DNA of 42,412 nt from Bauldia sp. (GTDB lineage Bacteria > Pseudomonadota > Alphaproteobacteria > Rhizobiales > Kaistiaceae), in NCBI GenBank assembly GCA_022841545.1, contig JALHRF010000020.1:1-42412 (forward strand), in the 5' to 3' direction. The notes under the pieces were generated by a model that worked only from the letters and a program-made list of their open reading frames with translations, was not told the origin of the DNA and did not search any database. The translations under genes and the position numbers were made by a program. Shown one piece after another: positions 25,248 to 35,049 of this stretch (position 1 is its first letter; each line of letters opens with the position of its first letter).

Positions 25248-25724
25248 ATGCCCGCCGCCAGCCCTGAGACTAGCAGAGCCATCGTCAAGGTGATCGAGGA
25301 AGAATCTGCGGCATTCTGGAACAAGGACTTCGAGGGAATCGCGCGGCACTGGGTGCACGCGCCGCATGCCCGGCACATGGGGTGGTGGAGCCGTGGTGGC
25401 GTCAGCGTGATGAGCGGCTGGCGGGAGATCGGGGCGCGGATGAAGTGGCAGATGGAGGCCAATCCGGAACCCAACCCCACGGCAAGGACCGTGCGCCGCG
25501 AGAATTTCAACATCCAGGTCAGCGGCGACCTCGCCTGGATGACCTTCGACCAGTACGGGATAGAGACGGGCGACCGGCAGATGGACATGCCCGGCCTCTC
25601 CCACGAGACCCGCATCCTCGAAAAGCATGGCGAGGAATGGAAGATCGTCTACGCAGGGTGGCTGCTGGCCGGACCGGACGAAGCCGGAACGGGCCCGTCT
25701 TCCAGCCGCACCAGGGTGGCCTGA
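25248..25724 (+). CDS. NTF2/SnoaL-like domain protein
   Basis: This is a 158-residue protein. It begins with a helix (IVKVIEEESAAFWNKDFEGIARHW), then shows beta segments with alternating aromatics: RRENFNIQVSGDLAWMTFDQYG, ETRILEKHGEEWKIVYAGWLL. This is the cone-shaped alpha+beta barrel pattern of the NTF2/SnoaL/DUF4440 group, which includes small-ligand enzymes and binding proteins. No catalytic set stands out. The ATG at 25248 gives the family-like N-terminus. The stop lies one base before the tesB start, so the two genes are almost certainly co-transcribed, which may hint at a lipid or polyketide-like ligand, though that is weak. Confidence 0.8.
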   Translation: MPAASPETSRAIVKVIEEESAAFWNKDFEGIARHWVHAPHARHMGWWSRGGVSVMSGWREIGARMKWQMEANPEPNPTARTVRRENFNIQVSGDLAWMTFDQYGIETGDRQMDMPGLSHETRILEKHGEEWKIVYAGWLLAGPDEAGTGPSSSRTRVA

Positions 25725-25725
25725 C

Positions 25726-26616
25726 ATGGGGAGCGCGATCCAAACGCTGCTCGAAGTCCTCGACCTCGAGAAGCTCGAAGAGAACCTCTACCGCGGACGA
25801 AGCCCTCAGGTCGGCTGGCAGCGGGTGTTCGGCGGGCAGGTGATCGGCCAGGCACTGGTTGCGGCGGCGCGCACCGTAGAGGAACGCGCCGCCCACTCGC
25901 TCCACGGCTATTTCATGCTGCCCGGCGACCCCTCGGTCCCGATCGTCTACCAGGTCGACCGGATCCGCGACGGCAAGAGCTTCGCCACCCGGCGGGTCGT
26001 CGCCATCCAGCACGGCAAGGCGATCTTCTCCATGTCATGCTCGTTCCAGTTGCCGGAGGAGGGCCTCGACCACCAGATCCCGATGCCGAAGGTGCCGCCG
26101 CCGGAGGAACTGCCGTCGGAGGCCGAACTCAAGACGCTCTTCCTCAACGCGGCGCCCGAGCCGGTGCGGCGCTACTGGGAGCGCGAACGTCCGATCGAGA
26201 TCCGCCCCGTCGACCTTCAGCACTACATGAGCCGCGACACCCTCGACCCGCGCCAGAACGTGTGGATCAGGGCAACCGGGCCGCTCCCCGACGATGCCGA
26301 TATCCATCGCTGCGTTCTGGCTTACGCGTCCGACATGACGCTCCTCGACACATCGCTGTTCTATCACGGCCGCTCGATCTTCGACCGCGACCTCCAGGTT
26401 GCGAGCCTCGACCACGCGCTCTGGTTCCACCGGCCTTTCCGGGCGGACGAGTGGCTCCTCTACGCTGAAGACAGCCCCTCCGCATCCGGCGGACGGGGCT
26501 TCAACCGCGGCAGCCTCTTCAGCCGCGACGGGCGGCTGATCGCCTCCGTGGCGCAGGAGGGGCTGATCCGGCTGAGGTCAGCCCCAACGGACAAGGGCAT
26601 AGTGCCCAAATTCTAG
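25726..26616 (+). CDS. tesB: Acyl-CoA thioesterase II
   Basis: This is a 296-residue double-hotdog thioesterase that hydrolyses medium- and long-chain acyl-CoA. Hallmarks are RVFGGQVIGQALVAAARTV with SLHGYFMLPGD in the first hotdog, and LDHALWFHRPFRADEWLLY with RGFNRGSLFSRDGRLIASVAQEG in the second. The catalytic Asp (LDHALW), Thr/Ser and Gln (AQEG) region is intact. The start is ATG 25726, directly after the NTF2-like gene. In rhizobia tesB lies just before glnK-amtB, the same order as here. Confidence 0.93.
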   Translation: MGSAIQTLLEVLDLEKLEENLYRGRSPQVGWQRVFGGQVIGQALVAAARTVEERAAHSLHGYFMLPGDPSVPIVYQVDRIRDGKSFATRRVVAIQHGKAIFSMSCSFQLPEEGLDHQIPMPKVPPPEELPSEAELKTLFLNAAPEPVRRYWERERPIEIRPVDLQHYMSRDTLDPRQNVWIRATGPLPDDADIHRCVLAYASDMTLLDTSLFYHGRSIFDRDLQVASLDHALWFHRPFRADEWLLYAEDSPSASGGRGFNRGSLFSRDGRLIASVAQEGLIRLRSAPTDKGIVPKF

Positions 26617-26701
26617 GCTTCCGAGTCTGACATCGCCCAGGATTCGCGGAAATCGTAGCGGAACCTGCAGATCGGCCGCGGTTCCGGATTGTCGGCGCTG
26701 A

Positions 26702-27163
<462 letters not shown>

Positions 27164-27372
27164 GGCGTCGCACCATTTGGCGGCAGTGATTTGCCGATAT
27201 TCTCGGCGACTGCCTAGTAATTGACCTTCACTTACAACGTCGTCTGCTCCGAAACGAGAAATTGGAGCGGGCGACCTTTGCATTGTCGCGCTTCGCCTTC
27301 GTGGCATGCCTCTTGAATAAGCTATCGCCTCAAACATGGGCGGCGCAGACGACGTCGCTATCGGGGGGCGTA

Positions 27373-28587
27373 ATGGGCGACCAGTCGGCGGGCGGCGATC
27401 TTTTCTTCGTACTGATGGGGGCGATCCTGGTGTTCGCCATGCACGGCGGATTCGCCTTCCTCGAGGTCGGGACCGTCCGACGGAAGAACCAGGTCAACGC
27501 ACTGGTCAAGATTCTGGTCGATTTCGCCATCTCGACGACAGTCTACTTCCTGGTCGGCTACACAATTGCCTATGGCCTCGGCTTCTTCGTTCCGGCCGCG
27601 GAACTGATCAATGGCGAGGGCTATGGTCCGCAGGGTATCACCCTGGTCCGACTCTTCTTCCTGATCACCTTTGCCGCCGCGGTCCCTGCGATCGTCTCAG
27701 GGGGCATCGCCGAGCGGATGAAGTTTCTGCCCCAGTGCGTCGCGACCGCCCTCCTCGTCGCCTTGCTCTACCCCTTCTTCGAGGGCATCGCCTGGGCCGG
27801 CAACTACGGCATCCAGGGCTGGTTCGAATCCACGCTCGGGGCCCGGTTCAACGACTTCGCCGGGTCAATCGTCGTCCATGCCGTTGGCGGCTGGGTGGCA
27901 CTCGCCGCGGTGCTCCGGCTCGGACCGCGCCTCGGCCGTTACGACCGCGGCGGGAACGTGAATTTCCCGCCGTCGAGCATCCCGTGGCTGGCGCTTGGGT
28001 CGTGGCTCCTGTGCATCGGCTGGTTCGGTTTCAACGTCATGACCGCGGGTTCGCTCGGTGCCGTGACCGGGCTGATCGCGGCGAACTCGCTGATGGCGAT
28101 GGTCGGCGGCATCCTGGCGGCGGGCATCGCCGGCCGCGGCGATCCGGGCTTCGTCCACAACGGCGCGCTCGCCGGACTGGTGGCGGTCTGCGCGGGGTCG
28201 AACGTCATGCATCCGGCGGGAAGTTTCGTGGTCGGAGCGGCGGCGGGCGTCATCTTCGTCAAGGGCTTCGAGATTTGCCAGAACCGGCTCCGGATCGACG
28301 ACGTGCTCGGGGTGTGGCCGCTTCATGGTCTGTGCGGTCTGTGGGGCGGCATCGCGGCCGGCATCTTCGGCCTTGAGGCGCTGGGAGGACTGGGTGGCGT
28401 CACCTTCCAGGCCCAGCTTGTCGGCTCCGTGCTCGGCGCCGCCTATGCCTTTGCCGGCGGCTACTTGGTCTATTCGGTCGTCGATCTCGCGATGGGACTG
28501 CGCTTGTCCCCTGAACAGGAGCGCCGCGGCGCGGATCTCTCGATCCACAAGATCTCGGCGAACCCCGAATCCGACATCATCGGATGA
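27373..28587 (+). CDS. amt: Ammonium transporter, first of two tandem copies
   Basis: This is a 404-residue Amt/Mep/Rh channel protein. The twin pore histidines are His169 (GSIVVHAVGG) and His318 (WPLHGLCGLWGG), and Asp161 precedes the first (NDFAGS). The first membrane helix is GAILVFAMHGGFAFLEVG followed by VRRKNQ. The chain lacks a signal peptide and has GGFAFLEVG where classical AmtB, including the next gene, has PGLALFYGG. It is therefore a separate Amt subtype and not a recent copy. Start ATG 27373 follows GGGGGGCG; a TTG at 27262 would add 37 residues of poor quality. It should share the glnK transcript. Confidence 0.9.
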   Translation: MGDQSAGGDLFFVLMGAILVFAMHGGFAFLEVGTVRRKNQVNALVKILVDFAISTTVYFLVGYTIAYGLGFFVPAAELINGEGYGPQGITLVRLFFLITFAAAVPAIVSGGIAERMKFLPQCVATALLVALLYPFFEGIAWAGNYGIQGWFESTLGARFNDFAGSIVVHAVGGWVALAAVLRLGPRLGRYDRGGNVNFPPSSIPWLALGSWLLCIGWFGFNVMTAGSLGAVTGLIAANSLMAMVGGILAAGIAGRGDPGFVHNGALAGLVAVCAGSNVMHPAGSFVVGAAAGVIFVKGFEICQNRLRIDDVLGVWPLHGLCGLWGGIAAGIFGLEALGGLGGVTFQAQLVGSVLGAAYAFAGGYLVYSVVDLAMGLRLSPEQERRGADLSIHKISANPESDIIG

Positions 28588-28705
28588 AAACCGGGTCGAG
28601 GTTTCTGCATACAAATTAGGCAGCACCGGGCGGAGACCGCCGAGCCTGGCGACTCGCGAGACCCGAGGTCATCCCCAATGGCCGCTTTGTGCGATGCAAT
28701 CGCGA

Positions 28706-28721
28706 TGGCACGGCGATTGCT
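28706..28721 (+). promoter_or_regulatory. Sigma-54 promoter for the second amt gene
   Basis: TGGCACGGCGATTGCT matches the consensus TGGCAC-N5-TTGCW at every position. Transcription would start near 28732, 81 bases before the second amt start. This lets the second transporter gene respond to nitrogen limitation independently of glnK and the first amt. Confidence 0.8.
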
Positions 28722-28812
28722 ACCACTCGTGGAGCGGCGGCCCGCAGCCGCCCAATTGATGTGCATACAATGCCATGGGCCCGCGTGCCGAACGATTCTA
28801 AGGGGAAAGCTG

Positions 28813-30168
28813 ATGAAGTTGACCAAAGTCCTCCTAGCCGCGACGCCACTCCTGGCGCTCGCAGCGTTTCCGGCGCTCGGCCAGGACCCAGCGCCGGTTG
28901 AGGTGCCCGAGGCGGTCGCGGAGGCCGTGGCGGCCATTCCAAATCCGGGCAATACCACCTGGATGATCACGGCGACGGTGCTCGTCCTGTTCATGACGGT
29001 GCCGGGCCTCGCCCTGTTCTACGGCGGCCTGGTGCGCTCCAAGAACATGCTGTCGGTGCTGATGCAGGTGCTGATGATCGCCGCTGTCGTGTCGATCATC
29101 TGGGTCATCTACGGCTACTCCTTCTCCTTCGGCGGCTCCGAGAGCCCGTACTGGGGCGGCACCGCCAAGCTCTTCCTCGCCGGCGTCACCGCTGATTCGA
29201 TCTCGGCAACGTTCAGCGACGAGGTCATCCCGGAGTACATCTTCATCTGCTTCCAGATGAGCTTCGCCATGATCACGCCTGCGCTCATCGTCGGCGCCTT
29301 CGCCGAACGCATGAAGTTCGGGGCGGTCATGCTCTTCTCCGTCCTGTGGGTCACCTTCGTCTACTTCCCGATCGCCCACATGGTCTGGGACGCCAACGGC
29401 CTGCTGTTCGCATGGGGCGCCCTCGACTTCGCCGGCGGCACGGTCGTGCACATCAATGCCGGCATCGCCGGTCTCGTCGGCTGCATCATGGTCGGCAAGC
29501 GCATCGGACTCGGCAAGGACATGATGGCGCCCAATTCCATGGTCCTCGCCATGGTCGGCGCTGCGATGCTCTGGGTCGGCTGGTTCGGTTTCAATGCCGG
29601 CTCGAACCTCGAGGCCAATGGCGGCACGACTCTCGCAGTCATCAACACCCTCGTCGCCACCGCGGCGGCGATCGTTGCCTGGGCGATCATCGAAAGCTTC
29701 ACCCGGGGCAAGGCGTCGATGCTCGGCGCCATATCCGGCCTCGTCGCCGGTCTTGTCGCGGTGACGCCAGCCGCCGGCCTCGTTGGGCCGATGGGCGCCA
29801 TCGTGCTCGGCATCGTCGCCTCCATCCTCTGCTACTTCTTCGTGGCGGTGGTGAAGCCGGCTGTGGGTTATGACGACAGCCTCGACGTCTTCGGCATCCA
29901 TGGCATCGGCGGCATCGTCGGCGCCATCGGCACCGGCGTCCTGGTCTCCGAGTCGCTCGGTGGCATCGGCTATGCCGAGGGCGTGACCATGGCCGGTCAG
30001 GTGTGGACGCAGATCCTCGCGGTGCTCGTCACCATCGTCTGGTGCGGCGTCGTCAGCATCGTCCTCTACAAGATCGTCGACCTGATCATCGGCCTCCGGG
30101 TCACGCCCGAGGTCGAGCGGGAGGGCCTCGACCTCGCCGCTCATGGCGAGGCTGCCTATCACCAGTAG
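28813..30168 (+). CDS. amtB: Ammonium transporter AmtB, second tandem copy
   Basis: This is a 451-residue classical AmtB. It has a cleavable signal peptide (MKLTKVLLAATPLLAL, cut near ALGQ), a short periplasmic segment rich in Ala, Pro and Glu, then eleven membrane helices. VPGLALFYGGLVRSKNML is the family signature. Pore histidines are His213 (GGTVVHINAG) and His363 (FGIHGIGGIVG), with Asp in LDFAGG and the gate Phe in FQMSFAMITPALIVGAFAER. GlnK contacts lie in the cytoplasmic loops (RIGLGKDMM). The start follows AAGGGG, and a near-perfect sigma-54 promoter lies about 90 bases upstream. A strong terminator closes the unit. This copy corresponds to rhizobial amtB next to ftsK. Confidence 0.94.
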   Translation: MKLTKVLLAATPLLALAAFPALGQDPAPVEVPEAVAEAVAAIPNPGNTTWMITATVLVLFMTVPGLALFYGGLVRSKNMLSVLMQVLMIAAVVSIIWVIYGYSFSFGGSESPYWGGTAKLFLAGVTADSISATFSDEVIPEYIFICFQMSFAMITPALIVGAFAERMKFGAVMLFSVLWVTFVYFPIAHMVWDANGLLFAWGALDFAGGTVVHINAGIAGLVGCIMVGKRIGLGKDMMAPNSMVLAMVGAAMLWVGWFGFNAGSNLEANGGTTLAVINTLVATAAAIVAWAIIESFTRGKASMLGAISGLVAGLVAVTPAAGLVGPMGAIVLGIVASILCYFFVAVVKPAVGYDDSLDVFGIHGIGGIVGAIGTGVLVSESLGGIGYAEGVTMAGQVWTQILAVLVTIVWCGVVSIVLYKIVDLIIGLRVTPEVEREGLDLAAHGEAAYHQ

Positions 30169-30210
30169 GCGCTTGATCTGACGCGGCTTTTCGAGCCGCT
30201 CCCCTAACGA

Positions 30211-30241
30211 AGAGCCCGGCCCCGCCGGGCTCTTTTCTTTT
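30211..30241 (+). terminator. Rho-independent terminator after amtB
   Basis: AGAGCCCGGC and GCCGGGCTCT are perfect ten-base complements around CCC, followed by TTTCTTTT. It ends the glnK-amt-amtB unit 43 bases past the last stop codon and isolates ftsK. Confidence 0.92.
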
Positions 30242-30264
30242 GCCGGACGGGCGCGCCGGGACCC

Positions 30265-30283
30265 ATGGTTAATCCGCGCTTTA
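30265..30283. promoter_or_regulatory. CtrA-like binding site upstream of ftsK
   Basis: TTAA (30269-30272), seven bases, then TTTA (30280-30283) is one base from the CtrA consensus TTAA-N7-TTAA. The bases 30265-30272 are ATGGTTAA, the complement of the common half-site TTAACCAT. It lies about 180 bases before the ftsK start. Cell-cycle control of ftsK by CtrA is plausible; binding is inferred. Confidence 0.45.
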
Positions 30284-30340
30284 CCAAAGCCGCGATACGG
30301 TCGGGCCGGGCAAGAGGCGGGACCGTGGGGCGATCGGCAC

Positions 30341-30372
30341 AGACCGCGGCCGCAACGTTGCGGCCGCGGTCT
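30341..30372. repeat. 32-bp perfect palindrome upstream of ftsK
   Basis: The 16 bases AGACCGCGGCCGCAAC are followed immediately by their exact complement, with no loop. It lies 84 bases before the ftsK start and after the amtB terminator. No T run follows on either strand. It may be a regulator dimer site, a cruciform or a leader hairpin. Confidence 0.75.
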
Positions 30373-30455
30373 CTGTCCGGCGGCCGAACACGGACGCCCA
30401 GGATGGGCGCAGGCCCGAAGGGGAACACGTGGCGTCTCGCAACAGGGGAGGGTCA

Positions 30456-33059
30456 ATGCGTTCGACCAGGTCGGTGCCGATCCCCGTCTCGGGCGAGGGC
30501 GCCGTGCGGCGCATCGTCAGGCGCAATCTCACGGCGATTTCCGGCCTCGGGCTGCTCGCGCTCACCGCGGCGATCGCCGCGAGCCTCGCGACCTGGACCG
30601 TCGACGATCCCAGTCTGAGCCACGCGACCGACGTTGATCCGAGGAATGCCCTCGGCTTCCCCGGCGCCGTGGTCGCCGATCTCATCATGCAGTTCTTCGG
30701 CCTTGCGGCAATTGCGCTGCTCCTGCCGCCGGTGGTTTGGGCCTGGCGGCTGGTCTTCGGCCGGGCCGCCAAGTTCGGCTGGCGTACGGCCGTCGTCTGG
30801 CTTGTCTCGACCTTGTCGGCCGCGCTGTCGCTGGCGACGCTGCCGGTGATCGGCACCTGGCCGCTCCCGACCGGTTTTGGCGGGGTTTCCGGGGATCTCC
30901 TCCTCCGCATTCCGGCCTTCTTCACCGGTCAGACGCCGTCCGGCGTCGTCGCGGCCGTGCTTTGCGTCGTCTTCGCCGTCGTTGCCGTATTCCTCGGCGT
31001 CCGAGCCTGCGGCTTCGGGCTCGTCCCCCGGCGGAAACCCGCGGCGGAGGCCGGATTCGACGAGGACGAGGCGCCGCCGGCGCCCCGGCCTTCCCGCCGC
31101 GTGGTGGTTGCCGACGATGCCGACGACGACGAGAACGACGTGGACGACCTCGACGACAGCGCCGACATCGATGCAGACATGGCGGAGGACGACAGACCGG
31201 GCCGCGGCGCCGTCCTTTATGGCGCCCTCGCCCACACCGCGCTCCGCACCATCGGCATGATCCGCCGCCGCGTGCGCGCCCTGAGTGGAGGACGTGCGAC
31301 CCGCGCCCGGCAGGCCGGCGGCGCGATGGATGATGATTGGCTCTACGGCGATGCCCCGCCGCCGCGGATCGAGCCGCGGCTCGACGCCGAGGACTATCCC
31401 GCCTTCGACGACGAGGAACCCGAACCCTACGCCGATGAACCGCCGCCGCCGCCCGCCAGGTCCAAGCGGGTCGCCGCGCCGGCGCCGCGGCCGAAGGCCG
31501 CCAAGAAGACGACTCGGGCGCCGGCCCGCACGCCGGTCCAGTTCGAACTGCCGCCGCTCGACCTGCTCGGGGAGCCGAAGGCCTCCGAGCGCAAGGCATC
31601 GATCAACCCGGCCACGCTCGAGCAGAACGCCAGGCTGCTCGAAGGAGTGCTCGACGACTTCGGCGTTCGCGGCGAGATCATCAATGTCCGGCCCGGCCCC
31701 GTGGTCACGCTCTACGAACTCGAACCGGCGCCCGGCATCAAGTCCGCCCGGGTCATCGGCCTCGCCGACGACATTGCCCGTTCGATGAGCGCGATTGCCT
31801 GCCGCGTTGCCGTGATTCCGGGCAAGAACGCGATCGGCATCGAGCTGCCCAATGCCCGACGCGAAACCGTCTATCTCCGCGAATTGCTCGCCGCGGAGGA
31901 CTTCGTCTCGACCAAGGCGAAGCTCGGGCTCTGCCTCGGCAAGTCGATCGGCGGCGAGCCGGTGATCGCCGATCTCTCCCGCATGCCGCACCTGCTCGTC
32001 GCCGGCACCACCGGCTCCGGCAAATCGGTGGCGATCAACACCATGATCCTGTCGCTTCTCTACCGGATGACGCCGCAGGACTGCCGGCTGATCATGATCG
32101 ACCCGAAGATGCTGGAACTGTCGACCTATGACGGCATCCCCCATCTCCTGACCCCGGTGGTGACCGACCCCAAGCAGGCGGTGATCGCGCTGAAGTGGAC
32201 CGTCCGCGAGATGGAGGACCGCTACCGCAAGATGTCGAAGCTCGGGGTCCGGAACATCGACGGCTACAACCAGCGCGTCGCGCAGGCCGAGGCCAAGGGC
32301 GAGGCGCTGTCGCGCACCGTCCAGACCGGCTTCGATCCCGATACCGGACAGGCGATCTACGAGCGCGAGGAGCTCTCCTTCGCGCCCATGCCCTATATCG
32401 TGGTCATCATCGACGAGATGGCCGACCTGATGATGGTCGCCGGCAAGGACATCGAGGGCGCGGTCCAGCGCCTCGCGCAGATGGCGCGCGCCGCCGGCAT
32501 CCATGTGGTGATGGCGACGCAGCGGCCCTCGGTCGACGTCATCACCGGCACGATCAAGGCGAACTTCCCGACCCGCATCTCGTTCCAGGTCACCTCCAAG
32601 ATCGACAGCCGCACCATCCTCGGCGAGCAGGGCGGCGAGCAGCTCCTCGGCCAGGGCGACATGCTGTTCATGCAGGGCGGCGGCCGCATCCAGCGCGTCC
32701 ACGGCCCCTTCGTCACCGACGACGAGGTCGAGGACGTCGTCCGCTTCCTCAAGGAGCAGGGGACGCCGGAATATCTCGATGCCATCACCGCCGACGAGGA
32801 CGAGATCGACGCCTCGAACTACGAGGAGATGGGCGGCGGCGACGCCGAATCGACCGACCTCTACGACAAGGCCGCGGCGATCGTGCTCCGCGACCGCAAG
32901 GTTTCGACCAGCTACATCCAGCGCCGGCTGTCGATCGGCTATAATCGTGCCGCCTCGATCATCGAGCGGATGGAAAAGGAAGGCCTTGTCGGCCCCGCCA
33001 ACCACGCCGGAAAACGCGAAATCCTGGTGGGCGAGGCCGAGGAGGAAGGCTTCCGGTAG
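30456..33059 (+). CDS. ftsK: DNA translocase FtsK
   Basis: This is an 867-residue septal DNA pump that clears and aligns chromosome termini and activates XerCD. The N-terminal 190 residues have four hydrophobic segments anchoring it in the membrane. A linker (about 195-380) is strongly acidic and Pro/Ala-rich. The motor follows: the alpha domain with [23 protein letters not shown], Walker A GTTGSGKS near 517-524, Walker [11 protein letters not shown], and [13 protein letters not shown]. The C-terminal gamma winged helix ([31 protein letters not shown]) reads KOPS sequences. Start ATG 30456 has AGGGGAGGG directly upstream, better than GTG 30429. It is followed by lolA, the usual rhizobial order. 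Confidence 0.96.
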   Translation: MRSTRSVPIPVSGEGAVRRIVRRNLTAISGLGLLALTAAIAASLATWTVDDPSLSHATDVDPRNALGFPGAVVADLIMQFFGLAAIALLLPPVVWAWRLVFGRAAKFGWRTAVVWLVSTLSAALSLATLPVIGTWPLPTGFGGVSGDLLLRIPAFFTGQTPSGVVAAVLCVVFAVVAVFLGVRACGFGLVPRRKPAAEAGFDEDEAPPAPRPSRRVVVADDADDDENDVDDLDDSADIDADMAEDDRPGRGAVLYGALAHTALRTIGMIRRRVRALSGGRATRARQAGGAMDDDWLYGDAPPPRIEPRLDAEDYPAFDDEEPEPYADEPPPPPARSKRVAAPAPRPKAAKKTTRAPARTPVQFELPPLDLLGEPKASERKASINPATLEQNARLLEGVLDDFGVRGEIINVRPGPVVTLYELEPAPGIKSARVIGLADDIARSMSAIACRVAVIPGKNAIGIELPNARRETVYLRELLAAEDFVSTKAKLGLCLGKSIGGEPVIADLSRMPHLLVAGTTGSGKSVAINTMILSLLYRMTPQDCRLIMIDPKMLELSTYDGIPHLLTPVVTDPKQAVIALKWTVREMEDRYRKMSKLGVRNIDGYNQRVAQAEAKGEALSRTVQTGFDPDTGQAIYEREELSFAPMPYIVVIIDEMADLMMVAGKDIEGAVQRLAQMARAAGIHVVMATQRPSVDVITGTIKANFPTRISFQVTSKIDSRTILGEQGGEQLLGQGDMLFMQGGGRIQRVHGPFVTDDEVEDVVRFLKEQGTPEYLDAITADEDEIDASNYEEMGGGDAESTDLYDKAAAIVLRDRKVSTSYIQRRLSIGYNRAASIIERMEKEGLVGPANHAGKREILVGEAEEEGFR

Positions 33060-33172
33060 CCCTGGCCCTGTCAATTTAGGCTGGTCGCGCGCCGCGAATT
33101 GGCCATATAGAATAGGGATATCGCATCGGGCGATTGCCGGAGCGGACTGCTCCGGGGCATGGAGGCGAAGGC

Positions 33173-33970
33173 TTGAGATACGGCGCCTGGCGGATCGATC
33201 GTGGCAAGGGTTTCCGGCGAGGGCTGATCGCCGGGCTCACGCTGATCCTTGCCGGTACGATTGCCGCATCGGCGGGCGCCCCGACCGGCAAGGTGCCGCT
33301 GCCGCCGCCGCGGCCGGGCAACGCCCCGATGGCGACCCCGGTTGCCGAAGGGGGCGGAGGCGGTATCCGCCTGAACATCGGCAAGAAGAACAAGCAGCAG
33401 GAGCCGCCCGCGGCCACCAGCGCACCCTCGGGTGGCGGCGGCGGCCAGCAGGCGACGCTGGTCGACATCACCAACTACTTCAACCGCTTCCGTACCATGG
33501 AAGGCGACTTCATCCAGTTCGGCCCCCACGGCGAGCAGTCGGAAGGCATCTTCCACATCTCGCGGCCGGGCAAGATCCGCTTCCAGTACAAGCCGCCGGT
33601 CAAGCTCGACGTCATCTCCGACGGCAGGAACGTCTCCGTGCTCAACACCCGCACGATGACGCAGGACTTCTACCCGCTCAACAAGACCCCGCTCCGCTAT
33701 CTCCTGGCCAACAATATCGACCTCTCGGCTCCGGGCCTGGTCGACGAGGTGCGCATGGAGCCCGATCTCATCGCGATCGTCATCGTCGAGAAGTCGAAGC
33801 TGGTGAACGGCAAGCTGACCCTGGTCTTCGACCGGCACAGCTACGAGCTGAAGCAGTGGATCGTCACCGACGCGCAGGGCCTGAACACCTCGGTCGCCGT
33901 CTACAACGTGACCACGGGCAAGAACTCCGACCCGGAACTTTTCAAGATCAACTACTACCTGTCGCAGTAG
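33173..33970 (+). CDS. lolA: LolA-family outer-membrane lipoprotein carrier
   Basis: This is a 265-residue protein, longer than E. coli LolA (about 200). It has an N-terminal hydrophobic signal (RRGLIAGLTLILAGTIAASAGA), then a Pro/Gly/Gln-rich linker to about residue 95. The LolA-like half-barrel follows: ITNYFNRFRTMEGDFIQFGP, EGIFHISRPGKIRFQYKPP, DGRNVSVLNTRTMTQDFYPLNKTPLRYLL and TLVFDRHSYELKQWIVTDAQG. It should ferry lipoproteins across the periplasm. I propose a TTG start at 33173, because GGAGG lies seven bases upstream and no in-frame ATG precedes the signal peptide; the TTG at 33134 is a weaker choice. It follows ftsK by about 110 bases and ends before a strong terminator. Confidence 0.88.
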   Translation: MRYGAWRIDRGKGFRRGLIAGLTLILAGTIAASAGAPTGKVPLPPPRPGNAPMATPVAEGGGGGIRLNIGKKNKQQEPPAATSAPSGGGGGQQATLVDITNYFNRFRTMEGDFIQFGPHGEQSEGIFHISRPGKIRFQYKPPVKLDVISDGRNVSVLNTRTMTQDFYPLNKTPLRYLLANNIDLSAPGLVDEVRMEPDLIAIVIVEKSKLVNGKLTLVFDRHSYELKQWIVTDAQGLNTSVAVYNVTTGKNSDPELFKINYYLSQ

Positions 33971-34167
33971 GCGGCCCCGGGGTGCGGGGCTGCCGCACGG
34001 CACCTGACCGCTTGGCCCCACCGGCAACCACCCCCTTGAAATCACGCATACCGTGCACCATCTCGGTTGGAGCGCGGATCGTCCCATATCGGTAGCGCCC
34101 CCCGTCTCGCCGAGGGCGATTCGCCGGCGCCGGCGTCAAGTTCGGCGTTGCGCTTGTAACGCGCGAG

Positions 34168-34204
34168 AGCGCCCAGCCTCCCCCGGGGCTGGGCGCTTTT
34201 TTTT
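34168..34204 (+). terminator. Rho-independent terminator after lolA
   Basis: AGCGCCCAGCC pairs perfectly with GGCTGGGCGCT (11 base pairs, short loop) and is followed by eight T. It closes the ftsK-lolA unit and stands at the border where base composition drops. Confidence 0.92.
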
Positions 34205-34251
34205 CTTTGGCAAGGCGTCGTCTTCGGTGCGATCGAGATGACCTGGGGGCT

Positions 34252-34944
34252 TCAGGTCTCCAACATAGTCTTCAGTTTGCCCGGAGCCAGGATGGCTACG
34301 CGACCGTAGCCCAGCGCAATCAGGCCCATCGATTGCCACTTGCGCATCATCGACCCTGCAGTGGTGCGCGAAATATTGGCCATGGCTGCGATTTCCTCCT
34401 GGCTCGCGTCGACCTCGACGGGACCGGCGAGCACCCCGGCAGCAGACCTGAAGCCCCCAAGACGCAAGAGAACAGCAAGAAGCCGCTTGTCTTGCTGGCG
34501 AATCATGTGGTCGGCCAACGACCCCAAGGCGGTGTCGAGATGCCCCATCAGCGGTGCGACGAAGCACTTCCAAAAAGAGGGGTCTAGCTGGGCGATCACA
34601 TCAATGGCATGCCGCGTCAGGTAGAGAAGCGCAACAGGCCGCGCAGCCGACAGGCTGACAGGTCGCGGCTGACCTACGATGGAGGGGCCCTCGCCGAACC
34701 AGGTTACAGGTCTGAACAAATGGACAACGTAGGGACCGTGCTCGCTGCCAGCGAGGACAACCCGAACTGTGCCGGTCACCAAGCCATACATACCCCCCGG
34801 CTCATCGCCAGCGATGTGGATGGTGTCACTCGTCATGAACTCGCGCAGACGCGCCCGCTCCAGAACCGCGGTTCGGAACTCACGCGGCACTTGGCTGAGC
34901 CACCCATCACGACCTGCCAACTCTTGGGCAGTGGCTTTATTCAT
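34252..34944 (-). CDS. Crp/Fnr-family transcriptional regulator
   Basis: This is a 230-residue regulator. The N-terminal part (about 25-135) is a cyclic-nucleotide-binding-like beta roll (GDEPGGMYGLVTGTVRVVL, WFGEGPSIVG), but the phosphate-binding RxS of true Crp is not obvious. The C-terminal winged helix has SQEEIAAMANISRTTAGSMMRKWQSMGLI. No Fnr-type cysteine cluster is present, so the signal is unknown. It diverges from two DUF1254/DUF1214 genes across a 105-base gap and probably controls them. The gene uses more A/T at third positions than its left-hand neighbours, in line with acquisition together with the following pair. Confidence 0.88.
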   Translation of the reverse strand: MNKATAQELAGRDGWLSQVPREFRTAVLERARLREFMTSDTIHIAGDEPGGMYGLVTGTVRVVLAGSEHGPYVVHLFRPVTWFGEGPSIVGQPRPVSLSAARPVALLYLTRHAIDVIAQLDPSFWKCFVAPLMGHLDTALGSLADHMIRQQDKRLLAVLLRLGGFRSAAGVLAGPVEVDASQEEIAAMANISRTTAGSMMRKWQSMGLIALGYGRVAILAPGKLKTMLET

Positions 34945-35049
34945 CGGTCGCCGTTTCCAATTGTGCGCTGGCGGCCAATTTGAGGTTTGAGGCTGCGGTA
35001 TGCAAGCCGTGAACCGACCAAGGGCTAACGTATGGAGCGGAGGTAAGTG

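Noticed and set aside
27176..27200. A second sigma-54-like site (TTGGCGG then TTTGCCG) before the first amt gene
   Set aside because: The distance between the GG and GC elements is two bases too long, which sigma-54 does not tolerate.
30453..33074. An 873-codon minus-strand frame over ftsK
   Set aside because: It is antisense to a full, motif-complete ftsK and its sequence is a repetitive mix of Asp, Arg, Gly and Leu.
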